A stretch of DNA of 64,000 bases, taken from assembly GCA_015143295.1 (NCBI GenBank), contig CM026560.1:8806501-8870500 (forward strand), read 5' to 3'. Positions 35,029-45,539 of this stretch are shown piece by piece. A program made the translations under genes and the position numbers. This stretch comes from Tetracentron sinense. Taxonomy: Eukaryota > Streptophyta > Magnoliopsida > Trochodendrales > Trochodendraceae. Every line of letters begins with the position of its first letter. The stretch's first letter is position 1. Below the pieces are notes generated by a model. That model had not been told where the DNA came from. It worked only from the letters and a program-made list of their open reading frames with translations, and did no database searches.

Positions 35029-35237
35029 TGTAGCACCCTGGACTTTTCTATACTTAATGAATAGTACTTTCATAGCTAATTGGCCTTTCTTGTAGTCTAA
35101 TTAATAAATAAGGGAGAAATCAGAAATTCTGAAAAGTCAAAAATGTTCGTTTTCGAAAGACGAATGCAATACAAGTTGAATTGTCAAAATCCGACGAGCG
35201 AGTCAAAAGATATGGCCAAAACAGTGGGGACCTGCAG

Positions 35238-35405
35238 AGCACCGATCGCTCGGTCCAATGTAGAGATCGATCGGTTCACAACCGATCGCTCGGTCATTAT
35301 TAGCGATCGATCAGTCCAAAACCGATTGATCGAAGGCTATTGACTGGTTAACTTTTTTGTATGGGAAAATTTTCCAGAGTATGTTTTTGACCGATCGCTC
35401 GGTCT
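35238..35405 (+). promoter_or_regulatory. ACCGATCG palindrome cluster in LTR B
   Basis: Words ACCGATCGCTCGGT, GATCGATCGGT, ACCGATCGCTCGGT and later GACCGATCGCTCGGTC. They are separated by GGCTATTGACTGG and TTTGTATGGGAAAATTTTCC, which also occur, slightly altered, in the copia LTR at 18208-18270. Confidence 0.65.
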
Positions 35406-36365
35406 ATCGCGTTTTGTAGAAATTTCAGTAAGGGCTTTTTTATCTTTTGGGTGTTAAACCCTTACCCATAAAGGCTTGCCCGAGCCTTTAGGGCATCATT
35501 TACTATACTTAGAGGGTTTTGAGAGATAGAGAGATAGGAGAAGGTTAGGTTTTCCTTTTAAGAAGAAATCAAGAGTTTGGGCTACCAAGATTTGTTCCAA
35601 GGATTGGATTCTTCAAATCCAAGGTTTAACTCGTGAGGAGCATGTTCCCAAGCTAAGGCGGCGTTCTCCAAGGTATTTTTAAGAGGCTTTATTCCTCCAC
35701 TCAAGCCTTCTTCAAGAAAGGGTCCTCATTCTTCCAAGTTGGAGCTTCAATCAAGGTTTACACCCAAGATCAAGCCTTGATTCAAGGTTAGTACACTCTA
35801 CTAACTTCCCTAGCAATAACCTAGGTTTTCACTCTTGATATTATGCTTTCTTTTCTTATAAAACGTATCACCTTTACTAAATATAAACAAAGATAAGAAA
35901 AAAGTTCGAATGTGTCGATGGGATGTAGATTGTGGCGATTGGATGCCGTTGGATGTGGATGTGAAGTGTGAAATGGAAAACAGTGGGAGGGCATTCTATA
36001 AATAATGAACATACCATGATGATTGATGGAAAATATCCGTTAAAAAGGGTAAAGAAAAACTAATAAAAACGTTACACACCGGATGTTTGATAACATGCCT
36101 AAACCAAGAATACATGAATTTAATAAAGAAAATGGATGTAAGCCCTATGTAATTGTGCTTGTAAATGATGACTTGACCAAATGCTATGTTGATCACCTAA
36201 ATGCTTACATGTTATACTATGAATTGAAATGTGATGTGATATCACTCTTGTTACACGTGTTCCCAGGACTGTCATTATTGGCACGCACGCACGCGAGCAC
36301 GCATGCATGCATGAACCGAGTTTACAAGAGCATATGCATTAATAAATCAACAAGAAAACATTGCA

Positions 36366-36646
36366 TGTCAAGGAGGTTGGTAGCCCAGGGGTATTCGGGT
36401 ACTAGCCTCTGGCTCACAAGAAAACTGAAAATACTATATGTCAAGGAGGTTGGTAGCCCAGGGGTATTCGGGTACTAGTCTCTGGCTCACAAGAAAACAA
36501 AACAAGAAAACTAAAAGCTACTATATGTCAAGGAGGTTGGTAGCCCAGGGGTATTCGGGTACTAGCCTCTGGCTCACAAGAAAACCATATGTCAAGGAGG
36601 TTGGCAGCCCAAGGAGGTTCGGGTGCTAGCCTCTGGCTCACAAGTA
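36366..36646 (+). repeat. Four tandem hairpin units in family B LTR
   Basis: Units have the form GAGGTTGGTA, loop, TACTAGCCTC, then TGGCTCACAAG; the first pair of arms is 36373-36382/36400-36409. As RNA in LTR sense the arms pair fully with two G-U pairs, and an inner CCC/GGG can extend the stem. The fourth unit changes TA to CA in the left arm and TA to TG in the right arm, which keeps pairing. Linkers are AAGAAAAC-like. A parallel form is seen reversed in 12721-13300. Confidence 0.8.
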
Positions 36647-37984
36647 AAGAAGTGTACATTTAAGCACCCATATGCTGATGTGTAATCTCCACCACAATAG
36701 TTCGAGATAGAACTACTTCTCAACTATTAAGAACATCTTAGCATAGTAGCAGCCATATAAGTGAAGTGCCCAACTTCATCCATAGCTGTGACTATATAAG
36801 GTATAAGGAACTAGAAAGTTATATCTGCCTATAATAATCCAATCACATAAAGAAGTTTTATTACAGGATTATATCTGCCTGTAATAATCCAATCATATCG
36901 TATAGATCATCTCATGATCATGGTTAATTACCCATAATGAATACACAACAGATAAAGAAGTTTTATTAATCAAATTAATAAGAATCTAACAATCTAAATG
37001 AATTTTCTGGGCATCATGTCTAACAAAATCTTCGGGTGAATGTGCGATAGGTGGTCCCTAGGTGCGATAGATCGCACTGCAAGCTGCGATCGATCGTAGT
37101 TAGTGTGCGATCGATCGCACGCGGGTGCTGAATCTGGATTTGAGGGTTTTTAACCCTTTGCCTATAAATAGGGCTTCAATTGAGCATTTTTGGGTTTAGC
37201 CAAAACCTAAGGGAGAGAAAGAAGAAGAGAGATTAGGGAGAATCCAAGGTTTGGAATTAAAGATTAAGGAAGCTCAAGTCAAGGTTGATCTTCCTCATCA
37301 AGCAAGGACTCCTCCATTTTTAAGTGGTGTTCTTCCTCAAGCTTGGAATTTCAATCAAGGGGGTTTTCTTCAAGATTGGGAGTGAATCCTCAAGGTTAGT
37401 ACACCCTCCTAGTTAACTTAGTAATAACCTAGGATTTCTTGAGAATAATTATAGATTTATCTTGTATACCCCCTCTTTATGGAAATCTTTTAAGCTCCCT
37501 AAAAATATATAAGATTAACCAATAAATTGTGGATGGTTGAGGTAATTGGATGCCATGTGGTGTGACGAATGATGTGTGATGAAAAAGGTGGAAGGACAAT
37601 GTACTCATAATGAACGCACCCTATGTGTTTGATGAAATGTATATATATAAAAACACGAATAAAATGATTATGTAAATGTTGCACACCAAGTGTTTGATGA
37701 AATGCATGAATGAGAATTAAATGAATTTAATGAAGATTATGAAAGCATGAATTGTGTGGTTTTTCCTAAATGATAATTTTGACCAAATGCCATGTATAAG
37801 TTCCTAAATTCTCACATGAGTATGGAAGAAATTGAAATGCTATACGACATTCTTGAATTGTTCATGTCATCATGATTACTACAAATTGCTACACACACAC
37901 GCATGCATGCATTAACCGAGGTTTTCTAAAGTATATGTATATGAGAAACCAAACAAGAATAAGACACGTGATTCACGAAACGCA

Positions 37985-38310
37985 TGATAAAGCCGGACGT
38001 CGGGCCGGTCAAGGGTAGGGCATATCCTCCGGATATGTCATACTTGGCTCACAGCTAAACAAGCAAGTATGATAAAGCCGAACATCAGGCCGGTCAAGGG
38101 TAGGACATATCCCCGGATATGACATACCTGGCTCACAAGAAAATAAGACAAGTTGATAAAGCCAGACAGAGGGCCGATCAAGGATGTTAGTGTACCTTTT
38201 CTATTTCGCTGAAGGATACTTATGTATCCGACTCACAAGTTGCTTTTCTATGTTTTGAAGGATACTTACGTATCCGACTCACATGTCGCTACAAGGACAC
38301 CAACATCTGG
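37985..38310 (+). repeat. Second hairpin-unit section of the composite LTR
   Basis: Units include GCATATCC TCC GGATATG, GACATATCC-type variants and GGATAC TTAT GTATCC, each followed by TGGCTCACA or CGACTCACA. GATAAAGCCGG text precedes several of them. They are shorter stems than those at 36366-36646 but share the same GCTCACAAG punctuation. Confidence 0.7.
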
Positions 38311-39077
38311 CTCACAAGTTAAGCATGACAAGACAAGTCAAGACAAGGATGACATGACAAGTGATTCCGAACAAGACAAGACATGTGTGATTCCCACGAA
38401 ACAAGAACAAGACAAGAACAAGTTTTAACACGGCAATTAAGTTTTTGAAAAACCCGAAAAGATATTTTCAAGAATAAGTATGGATTATGAACAAGGGTTT
38501 TATCGGAGATTTTGCATTTGTTCTATGCATGTCACGATCATTGTATTGCTTTAAATTTGATGTTTTGAATTGTGTTAGTTATTATTATTGTAGTTTGTTA
38601 TTATTATTATTAGCTAGTAGCTTGTACTCGCTGAGTATTCCATACTCAGCCGTACATTTCATGTCGGCAGGTTCAGTAGATACCTTGAGCCTTCGGTTGA
38701 GGAAGAGTATGTGGAAGAAAGGGAGCCGCCTATCCCATTGCAGTCATAAGAGGATAGAGATCTAGATGTGTGGCCATATCTAGACTATTATTAGTAAGGT
38801 ATTATGGAGAGAGAGAGAGACTTGATCTTTATTTTGTATTTTGATGGTGGGCATGTCCACCTTTACTGTCATGTTTTGTATCTAACTTGGAATACCAGTC
38901 AGGTATATAGAAAAGAAAAAGTTGGTTACGCTTCCGCATTGTTGTAAGCTTCCGCACTTTGTATCATATTTCATTTTATTATGTTATGTCTTGTTCATTA
39001 CAGGATGGTTTGCCAGGTTAAGTATAGTCACACCTAAATTATACCTTAACTCTTAGGGGGTATTTTGGGGCACGACA

Positions 39078-39258
39078 GAAACTTACCATCGCTAATTAGT
39101 GACAAAAAGATATTTTCGTCTCTAATAACCTTTAGCCATGGTCGCATTAGTAATGGATTAGCGATGGACGAATTTTCGTCTCTAATAGTAATAGGTACGC
39201 AAAATTGAGCATTAGTGACGGAAATCTTCCGTCACTACTCAGTAGATTTCTTGTAGTG
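39078..39258. mobile_element. CACTA-type terminus with subterminal repeats
   Basis: Ends in TTTCTTGTAGTG (39247-39258), the reverse of CACTACAAGAAA, the terminus of many plant CACTA (En/Spm) elements. Internal copies of ATTAGTGACGGA, TTAGCGATGGA and CGTCTCTAATA in both orientations are the subterminal repeats expected of this type. The other terminus is missing: the block abuts the LTR end at 39077. It is non-coding. Confidence 0.75.
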
Positions 39259-40943
39259 TGTAGTTAAGAAGGGATTTACCCATCACTTTAAAAGGATTAG
39301 GGGTTTCAAAATTGATAGGGAAATTGGACATTTTTATAACTAGCATTGATTATAAGGGTCCATTCTTTTGCGGAGACTTATATAGTTGAGCAGTTTGCAT
39401 TCTTGTCAAAGATCAATATGCATTTTCTTTTGAGAAATAGATGTATGGATGCTTTTCATTTATTGGGTTACAATTCCCGAAAGACTTTTTATGGAGCAAA
39501 ATCTCAAAAAAAATGGGACGAATTAATGGTTTTAAAACCCTTGAGAAAGTGACTCAAATATCCTACCAACTACCGTGACAAAGTGTAAAGTGCTAAGATA
39601 AGTCTCACGGATCCTAAATTAACTTTATTTTCTCATGCAATGGGCTCTAAGTTTTTCTGTGAATTTTCACACCAAGAAGCACCCCATATAACAAACATTA
39701 TACTGAAAGAGAGGCGACAACTTCCCACAACCACTTTGTTGCCTTGATCATCTTGCAACCCCAAGGTTGTGGAACAACTAAACCCTACAAAAGGGAGAAC
39801 ACCCAACATTTTCAAATACCTCATTTGTTTTGTTCTTGTTTTTCTTAAAAATATTTTGTAAACACCCTCAGTTATTTTGGAAATTCTTCTCCTGCGTTTT
39901 TCAATGGGTTCTAAAGTGACTATTCCACCCTTTATAACAAGGAATACCTTTATACACGGAATCAATGTAGCCTGTCAGGAGCATTGAGGTCCATGCTCCC
40001 TATCCATATAGTGGATATATATGATTACACTATCACTAAGCGTTATTTATATCATTACACTATTTTATAGAGGTTGAAAAAGGTGTTTATGATATTTCAT
40101 ACACCGTCGTTACACCATAGATGTTCATAAAGGCTCGTTTGATGCTCTACATGCTAACGATCGAAGGCGGAGAGGGGAGGAAAATAAAGCAAATTTCCCT
40201 GCGAAGCATATCCACACTAATCAATCAACCATGCACATCGCATGCAGGGTGTTTTTGGAAAAACACCATGAAGAGAAGGGTATTTTAGGGCCGTTAAAAT
40301 ATAAAGCAGCAGAAAAGTAGATCTTTCCTTTTTACCTATGGTGGTAGAAATGTTATAATTATAGAAAGAAAGTGGTCTGTAGAACTGACAGTCTCTACTA
40401 TTATAAAAGTGTCAACTGTTTTTACACTAAGAAGAGGAGCTCCACTTTTTTACTGTGAAGTAGAGTAGCTCCGCCTCAAAATTAAACTCTTTCTTATATA
40501 GTGAAATTTTGTTTTCTCCCAAGTTGCCTACGCATTGGTTTCTTAGAATTGTAATTGGTGCCCGTTGTGTCTACATAGGAAAATTCCTATAGATTTCCAT
40601 AGAAGATTATGGCTCCAAATATGGGGTTCACAATGTGCTTTTCTTAAAACTAGGGGTCCAATTTGATAAACATATCTTCTAACAACAATTGGTATTTGCA
40701 AAAGAGCAATAGTCTCCTCCGCAACCAAGTCGGGACTATTCCTCCTCGTCCTCACAAAGCCGATTTGAATTATGGTTAAAAGTTTTAAATATTGTGATTA
40801 ATTTTTTTTTCATAAGTTCTAAAATAAAGATAAAGACTTTAATAATAAGAATTAGTGCATCTTAACCATAGTTAAAGGCAGTAAAAAAGAGGGTGTGTGA
40901 GACGGTAAATCACCTCCTCAGCCCGAAGAGGCGATTAATTTCC
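39259..40943. other. Intergenic DNA upstream of the P450 gene
   Basis: AT-rich, with no open frame showing a recognisable domain. Short weak inverted repeats occur near 40010-40075 (TGATTACACTATCACTAAGCG with a related inverse). I see no gene. Confidence 0.5.
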
Positions 40944-41085
40944 GTGGAAGTGATTTAAAACTCTCAATAGTAGGTATTATATGGAGAGTTGGTCCACCAT
41001 TTAATGCTTGTGGAGCTTGGTGCCATTGGATTTTGAATCGGATGGGCCAGCTACCCTATGAGAGTTTTATTAAATCACTTTCCAC
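40944..41085. mobile_element. Foldback/MITE-like element in the P450 promoter region
   Basis: Left arm 40944-40966 (GTGGAAGTGATTTAAAACTC plus TCA) and right arm 41059-41085 (TGAGAGTTTTATTAAATCAC plus TTTCCAC) are inverted copies differing only by small indels. The whole is about 142 bp and ends 219 bp before the P450 start codon. No clear target duplication was found, so the transposon class is undetermined. Confidence 0.55.
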
Positions 41086-41304
41086 TTTCCTTTGCAAAAG
41101 TCACTCATTTGGATTCCCTCACTTATAACCTTCGGTGGAAGTTACTATATTTAGTAGTTGCATTAATTGCAAACTTAATTAAGTATAATTAGACTATGGC
41201 TCCATGTGAAAGGATGATAAATGTAATTTAATGCCTCAATGTCCTCAATAAAAGATTAAAATCTATACCAAAACAATACCATCCCTCACAAGCTCAAAGC
41301 TGAA

Positions 41305-44300
41305 ATGTCGACCATCACCACCTACCTCTCTTCTCTCCCTCTCTTCACAACCACCCTTGCCATTGCCACCTCCATTCTAGCCTTCCTTCTTCTTCCAGTC
41401 ATCATCCGCCGTCGAAACTGGTGCAATTCCCCGCCTGGCCCCATCGGATTGCCCATCCTGGGCTATCTTCCTTACCTTAGTGACCGCCTCCATGAAGACC
41501 TCTTTAACCTAGCCCAGACCTATGGCCCATTATTCAGCCTCCAGATGGGCCAGAAGCCTGCCATCGTGGTATCCTCGCCAGAGATAGCCCGGGAGATCCT
41601 TAAGCAAAAGGAATCCATGTTCTCCAGCCGAACGATCACCGAGGCGGTACGATGTGTAGCATACAATGCAACGTCTCTGGTGTTTGTTCCTTACGGGACT
41701 AGGTGGAGGCTGCTCCGCAAGATGTTGACGACGGAGCTCTTCTCTACTCGGGCCATTGAGCTTTTACAGCCAGCTCGAAAGCAACAGGTTTGTTTTATTT
41801 CTTTAAGTACACGTTTGTCTCACACCATATATGCTTTATTCCCTCTCGCACGAGGGGGAGCTCTGCTAGGTGTTTGAGCGGAGCTCCCGATGGTGGCAGG
41901 GAGAGAGAGGAGTTCATAAATAGCTTATATATACAGAGGGAGGGGAGAGTGCTTCTACTGGAGTTGCCCGTTAGAACTTTTAGTAAGATATACCCTTCTT
42001 TATGTTCATAATTACTAAATTAGGACTACCCAGGGCTTGTTTTCTTGGGTTACTCCGACTGTTTGAACTGTTCAACCGGAGATCCTGTTTGTTTTTTTTC
42101 TTTTTTTAATATATATAAATTCAAAAGGTTTGAAAATTGAGATTAACTGTGAACATGAGCTCCACTTGAACAATCAACTGGAGTAATCCAAAAAAAGCCT
42201 GGGGCAGTTAAAGAAGATTTTTTTTAAAACAAGTTTTTTTTCCTTAAGTACACATTCCTAAGGCAAATTTTGGGTTGCTCCGCTGTTCAACCGGAACTCC
42301 TCTTGATAGTTGTTCTCTTGGAAATCTCCGATCCAAATAATTTTATGCTAATTGTCTCTTTAGGTGGGTCCCTTGGGTGTGCCCATCATAATATAACCCT
42401 ATATATATCCTCATTTATTGACTTGTTTTTACTATGACAAAAAAGTTAAATACTATATTATTCTATTACTATTTTGATAATAGATATTTAAGGGTATTAA
42501 ATTTATTTACTTCAATCCCTTTAAATAGGGTTGATTCCCTCAATTATCTACTCTTATTTTTTCTCTCCTACTCTCTATATGTTTTCAACTACCGCATAAC
42601 TCACCTTTTCTATGATTTTTTATCTCTCACGTCTTTACTCTAACACATGCATGACGTGGGTCTCACTAGGGCCCCTCTTTCCACTCCCTCTCCCTGGCCC
42701 ACTAGTATATATTAGTAGATTTAAAAGTTATTGTAGCTCTTGATATAATTAATTAATTTCAGAATTTTATTGAAATAATACTTGTTTAATTAAATAGGTT
42801 AGGGACGAAGGTTAAGGTTGAAGATCCATGGGGTTGCATTGGAGTTTGCTTTTCCAAACCCATCTAATTGGTTAGTTTTGGATTAAGGGTTTATTAAATG
42901 CGTCCAATGACTCCAATCCACTCTACATATGAGCCCGAGCTACCCTCATAAGTATGGACGGAATTCCCATTTCATTGTAAAATACAGTGGCAATTGCATA
43001 ATTATTTGGGAAGGGAATGAAATTTATAGGAAGTTTCTCAAATAATTCTTACAAAAGGTCAACCAAATAGAGTTAAACTTGCTTTTTGGGTTGACACGAG
43101 TTGAATTTTAAAACCTTGGTAAGGTTAAGGGGCAAAGTTAGCCTGACCTATCTGCAATCGCGTCAACAATTAATCGCTCTTTAAACAATAAAATCAAATT
43201 ACTTTTGGTGGCTCACATTTAAAAGTGGTTCAACTTTGCCTTCATAGGACAATTAATTGGAGTGAAACTTTGCAGCAATTATTTTTGAAGCTTTGGGCGA
43301 CAAAAAGTTAAGCACTGCCAAACCACCATCAGAAAAATGTCAGAGATAAAATCTTTTTAAATAATAAATGTGACTGTATGACCTCTTACTGATGTAAGGG
43401 CAATTGTATCCCAAGGTTACAGAGTTCAGATGGGCAACAGTGCTTGGTGTTGCGCTGTTGCCCTTATAAGACACATATGGGCAACAGCGCAACTGCAAGC
43501 GCTGTTGCCCATCCGAACTCAAGGTTACAAGGTCATTGCTGCTAGGTTTTACCCGATTAAATGTTGATTGCTTTGGTGTCATTGGTGCTAGCTTTCCAAA
43601 TTTCTAATTTACTTTTTTTTTATTCTTCTTTTATAAGAGGTAATATAACACCTGACACACACATACAATTAGATTTAAGGTAACCGTTAAGGTGCGATAA
43701 TGGTAAATCCAAGCAACCCCTCCAAAAGGTAGTACTTTTTAATTTACTACTCATTTCTTGTTGATAGGTCCATGGCTTACTCTCCACATTTTACTCCGCC
43801 TCAAAATCCGAGACTTTTGTGAACATAGCAGACTCCACATTTTTCGTATCTGCCAACCTCATAAGCAACCTCGTATGCTCCAAGACCCTCTTCGACCCCA
43901 CAAAGAAGAAAGGAAGAGAGCTCAAAGAGATGGTGTGGGAAATCCTAGAGGATGTAGGTGCACCGAACCTCGCCGACCTGATCCCATTCTTGAAACTGTT
44001 CGACCCCCAAGGCGTGAAGAGGAGAGTACAGAAGCTGGCAAAGAAGTTAGATGATTTCTGTGAGAAATTGATCGACCAAAGGCTGGAGGAAAGAAAGGAA
44101 GGTTTGAAGATGAACGAGAATGGGAGGCTAGACATGTTGGATGTGTTCTTGAACTATAGAAGCGACAGGAAGGACGATGAGTTGAAGCAGTTCTCTAGAG
44201 TTGACATCAAGGGCATGCTCTCTGTAAGTAGTTTGATATTCATGGACCTGATCCCGACAACTAAAATCATGATAAAAAGAATGCGCCCACTGAGACCGTG

Positions 44301-45204
44301 CAGTCTTAGGGCAACCCGAGACCCTTTTGCCTTTGGGAGAGATTGGCGTCCAAAATGACATGATCCATATTATGTTATTTGAATCAGTTAATTTGTATGG
44401 TTCAATCAAAATAACATGATTAAGTTAAAATAATATGATTTAGCTAAAATAACGTGAAATAATATGATCTAGAATCCTACATCCCTGCGTTTGGTCTCAG
44501 GTTGCCCTATGACCAAGTGGTCTGACAAGCTTATCTTGATTAAAAAAAGCAATTTTAATATGAAAATCTGTCATTTTGTTTTCCAGGACATGTTTATTGC
44601 AGGCACTGATACTAGTTCAAGCACCGTCGAATGGGGGATGACTGAAATCCTCAGGAAACCGGAAATCTACAAGAAGATCGTCTCAGAGCTCGATCAAGTG
44701 GTTGGAAAGAATCGGTTTATTGAAGAAACTGACATTGCTAAGCTCCCCTACTTCCAAGCTGCAGTGAAGGAAGTCTTTCGACTCCACCCAGGTGTTCCAC
44801 TCCTCATCCCTCGCCGCGCTAATGAAGCATGTGAGGTGTGTGGCTATTATGTCCCTAAACATGCCATTGTCTTTGTAAACATATGGGGAATGGGTAGGGA
44901 CTCCAAACTGTGGTCCGAGCCTTACGAATTCAAGCCAGAAAGGTTCCTTGGATCAGGAATAGACGTGAAGGGGCAAGACTTCGAGTTATTGCCGTTCGGG
45001 ACTGGGAGGCGATCGTGTGTCGGCATGCCTCTTGGTCATCGAATGGTGCACTATTCCCTAGCATCGTTGCTCCATGCTTTTGAGTGGAACTTCCCCGCAG
45101 ATATCTTGGAAGACATGACTGAGAAGGTGGCAATTACTCTGCAGAAGGCCAAGGTCTTGGTTGGTATACCAAAACCTCGCCTTCCAGATTCTGTATACCA
45201 GTAG
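41305..45204 (+). CDS. Cytochrome P450 monooxygenase, A-type (CYP71 clan, CYP706/CYP76-like)
   Basis: A haem-thiolate monooxygenase anchored in the endoplasmic reticulum; the substrate cannot be told from the sequence. Exons are 41305-41787, 43768-44223 and 44587-45204 (161+152+205 codons, 518 aa, normal P450 length). All junctions are GT/AG and phase 0. Visible parts: an N-terminal membrane anchor (about residues 8-34), hinge SPPGP (42-46), C-helix WRLLRK, I-helix AGTDT (318-322), K-helix E375 and R378, PERF (430-433), and haem loop FGTGRRSCVG with Cys457. The second intron lies just before DMFIAGTDT, the conserved intron site of plant A-type P450s; the first, after ARKQQ, is extra. C-terminal text YSLASLLHAFEW and VGIPKPRL favours CYP706/CYP76 relatives. 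The frame is intact, and AATAAA follows at 45302. This is the only host gene in the window that I can support. Confidence 0.92.
43413..43529. mobile_element. MULE-type MITE in P450 intron 1, doubly palindromic
   Basis: A 99-bp element (43422-43520) is flanked by the perfect 9-bp direct repeat AAGGTTACA (43413-43421 and 43521-43529), the target duplication length of Mutator-like elements. Arms 43422-43463 and 43479-43520 are inverted copies (38 of 42 positions). Each arm is itself a hairpin: the right one has GGGCAACAGCGC paired perfectly with GCGCTGTTGCCC around an 8-nt loop. It is non-coding and lies deep within the intron. Confidence 0.85.
44307..44509. mobile_element. MITE-like element in P450 intron 2
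   Basis: Terminal inverted repeats TAGGGCAACCCGAGACC (44307-44323) and GGTCTCAGGTTGCCCTA (44493-44509) match at 16 of 17 positions. The AT-rich interior contains CATGAT/ATAACATGAT motifs. No certain target duplication is visible. With this element removed, the intron is only about 160 bp. Confidence 0.6.
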
Positions 45205-45301
45205 GAGTAACGGTTACCATGATACTCAGGCAGCTCCTGGCACCTAGGAAGCATGGTGGTATGGTTTCAGACCTAGTAACTAATACTGTTATATTCAATA
45301 C

Positions 45302-45307
45302 AATAAA
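45302..45307 (+). terminator. Likely polyadenylation signal of the P450 gene
   Basis: AATAAA lies about 100 bases after the stop codon in AT-rich DNA, the only canonical signal close to the gene end. Confidence 0.5.
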
Positions 45308-45539
45308 TGATTACTCGAATGTGGAGGCAATGGGTATAGGTTATGTTACTTGGAAAATCTCTTATCCTTGAGATGATGGAGAAACAAATTATAACCTAAT
45401 CAATTTTAAAGACAAATCTTACAAACCTACACCTCACAACTCACAAGAATTCAAATTTTCTTATGATGTCAACAAACAAGCAATTGTAACAAGAGTGGTA
45501 GGCGGACCCATGGATCCCATTTGCTAACCTAAGGCATCC

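Larger units (their letters stand above)
35029..39077 (+). mobile_element. Composite LTR of family B type
   Basis: Starts TGTAGCACCCTGG and ends TATTTTGGGGCACGACA, but is about 1.4 kb longer than the solo LTR 11992-14669. The first part (35029 to about 36660) has ACCGATCG-type palindromes and ends in a hairpin-unit array. The second part (about 37020-39077) has its own promoter-like section with GCGATCGATCGC palindromes and TATAAATA (37163-37170), a second hairpin section (37985-38310) and the LTR 3' end. Between them, 36660-37020 is unrelated AT-rich DNA containing an internal duplication (ATATCTGCCTRTAATAATCC at about 36821 and 36868). The flanks GGTAT and GAAAC do not match, so no target duplication exists. 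This looks like two LTR pieces joined by recombination or deletion. Confidence 0.65.

Noticed and set aside
41790..42011. Short open frame after P450 exon 1
   Set aside because: Lies inside intron 1; GT/AG sites at 41788 and 43766-43767 restore the P450 frame.
43758..44054. Overlapping frames within P450 exon 2
   Set aside because: Shadow frames of the exon; the P450 frame has the conserved family text.
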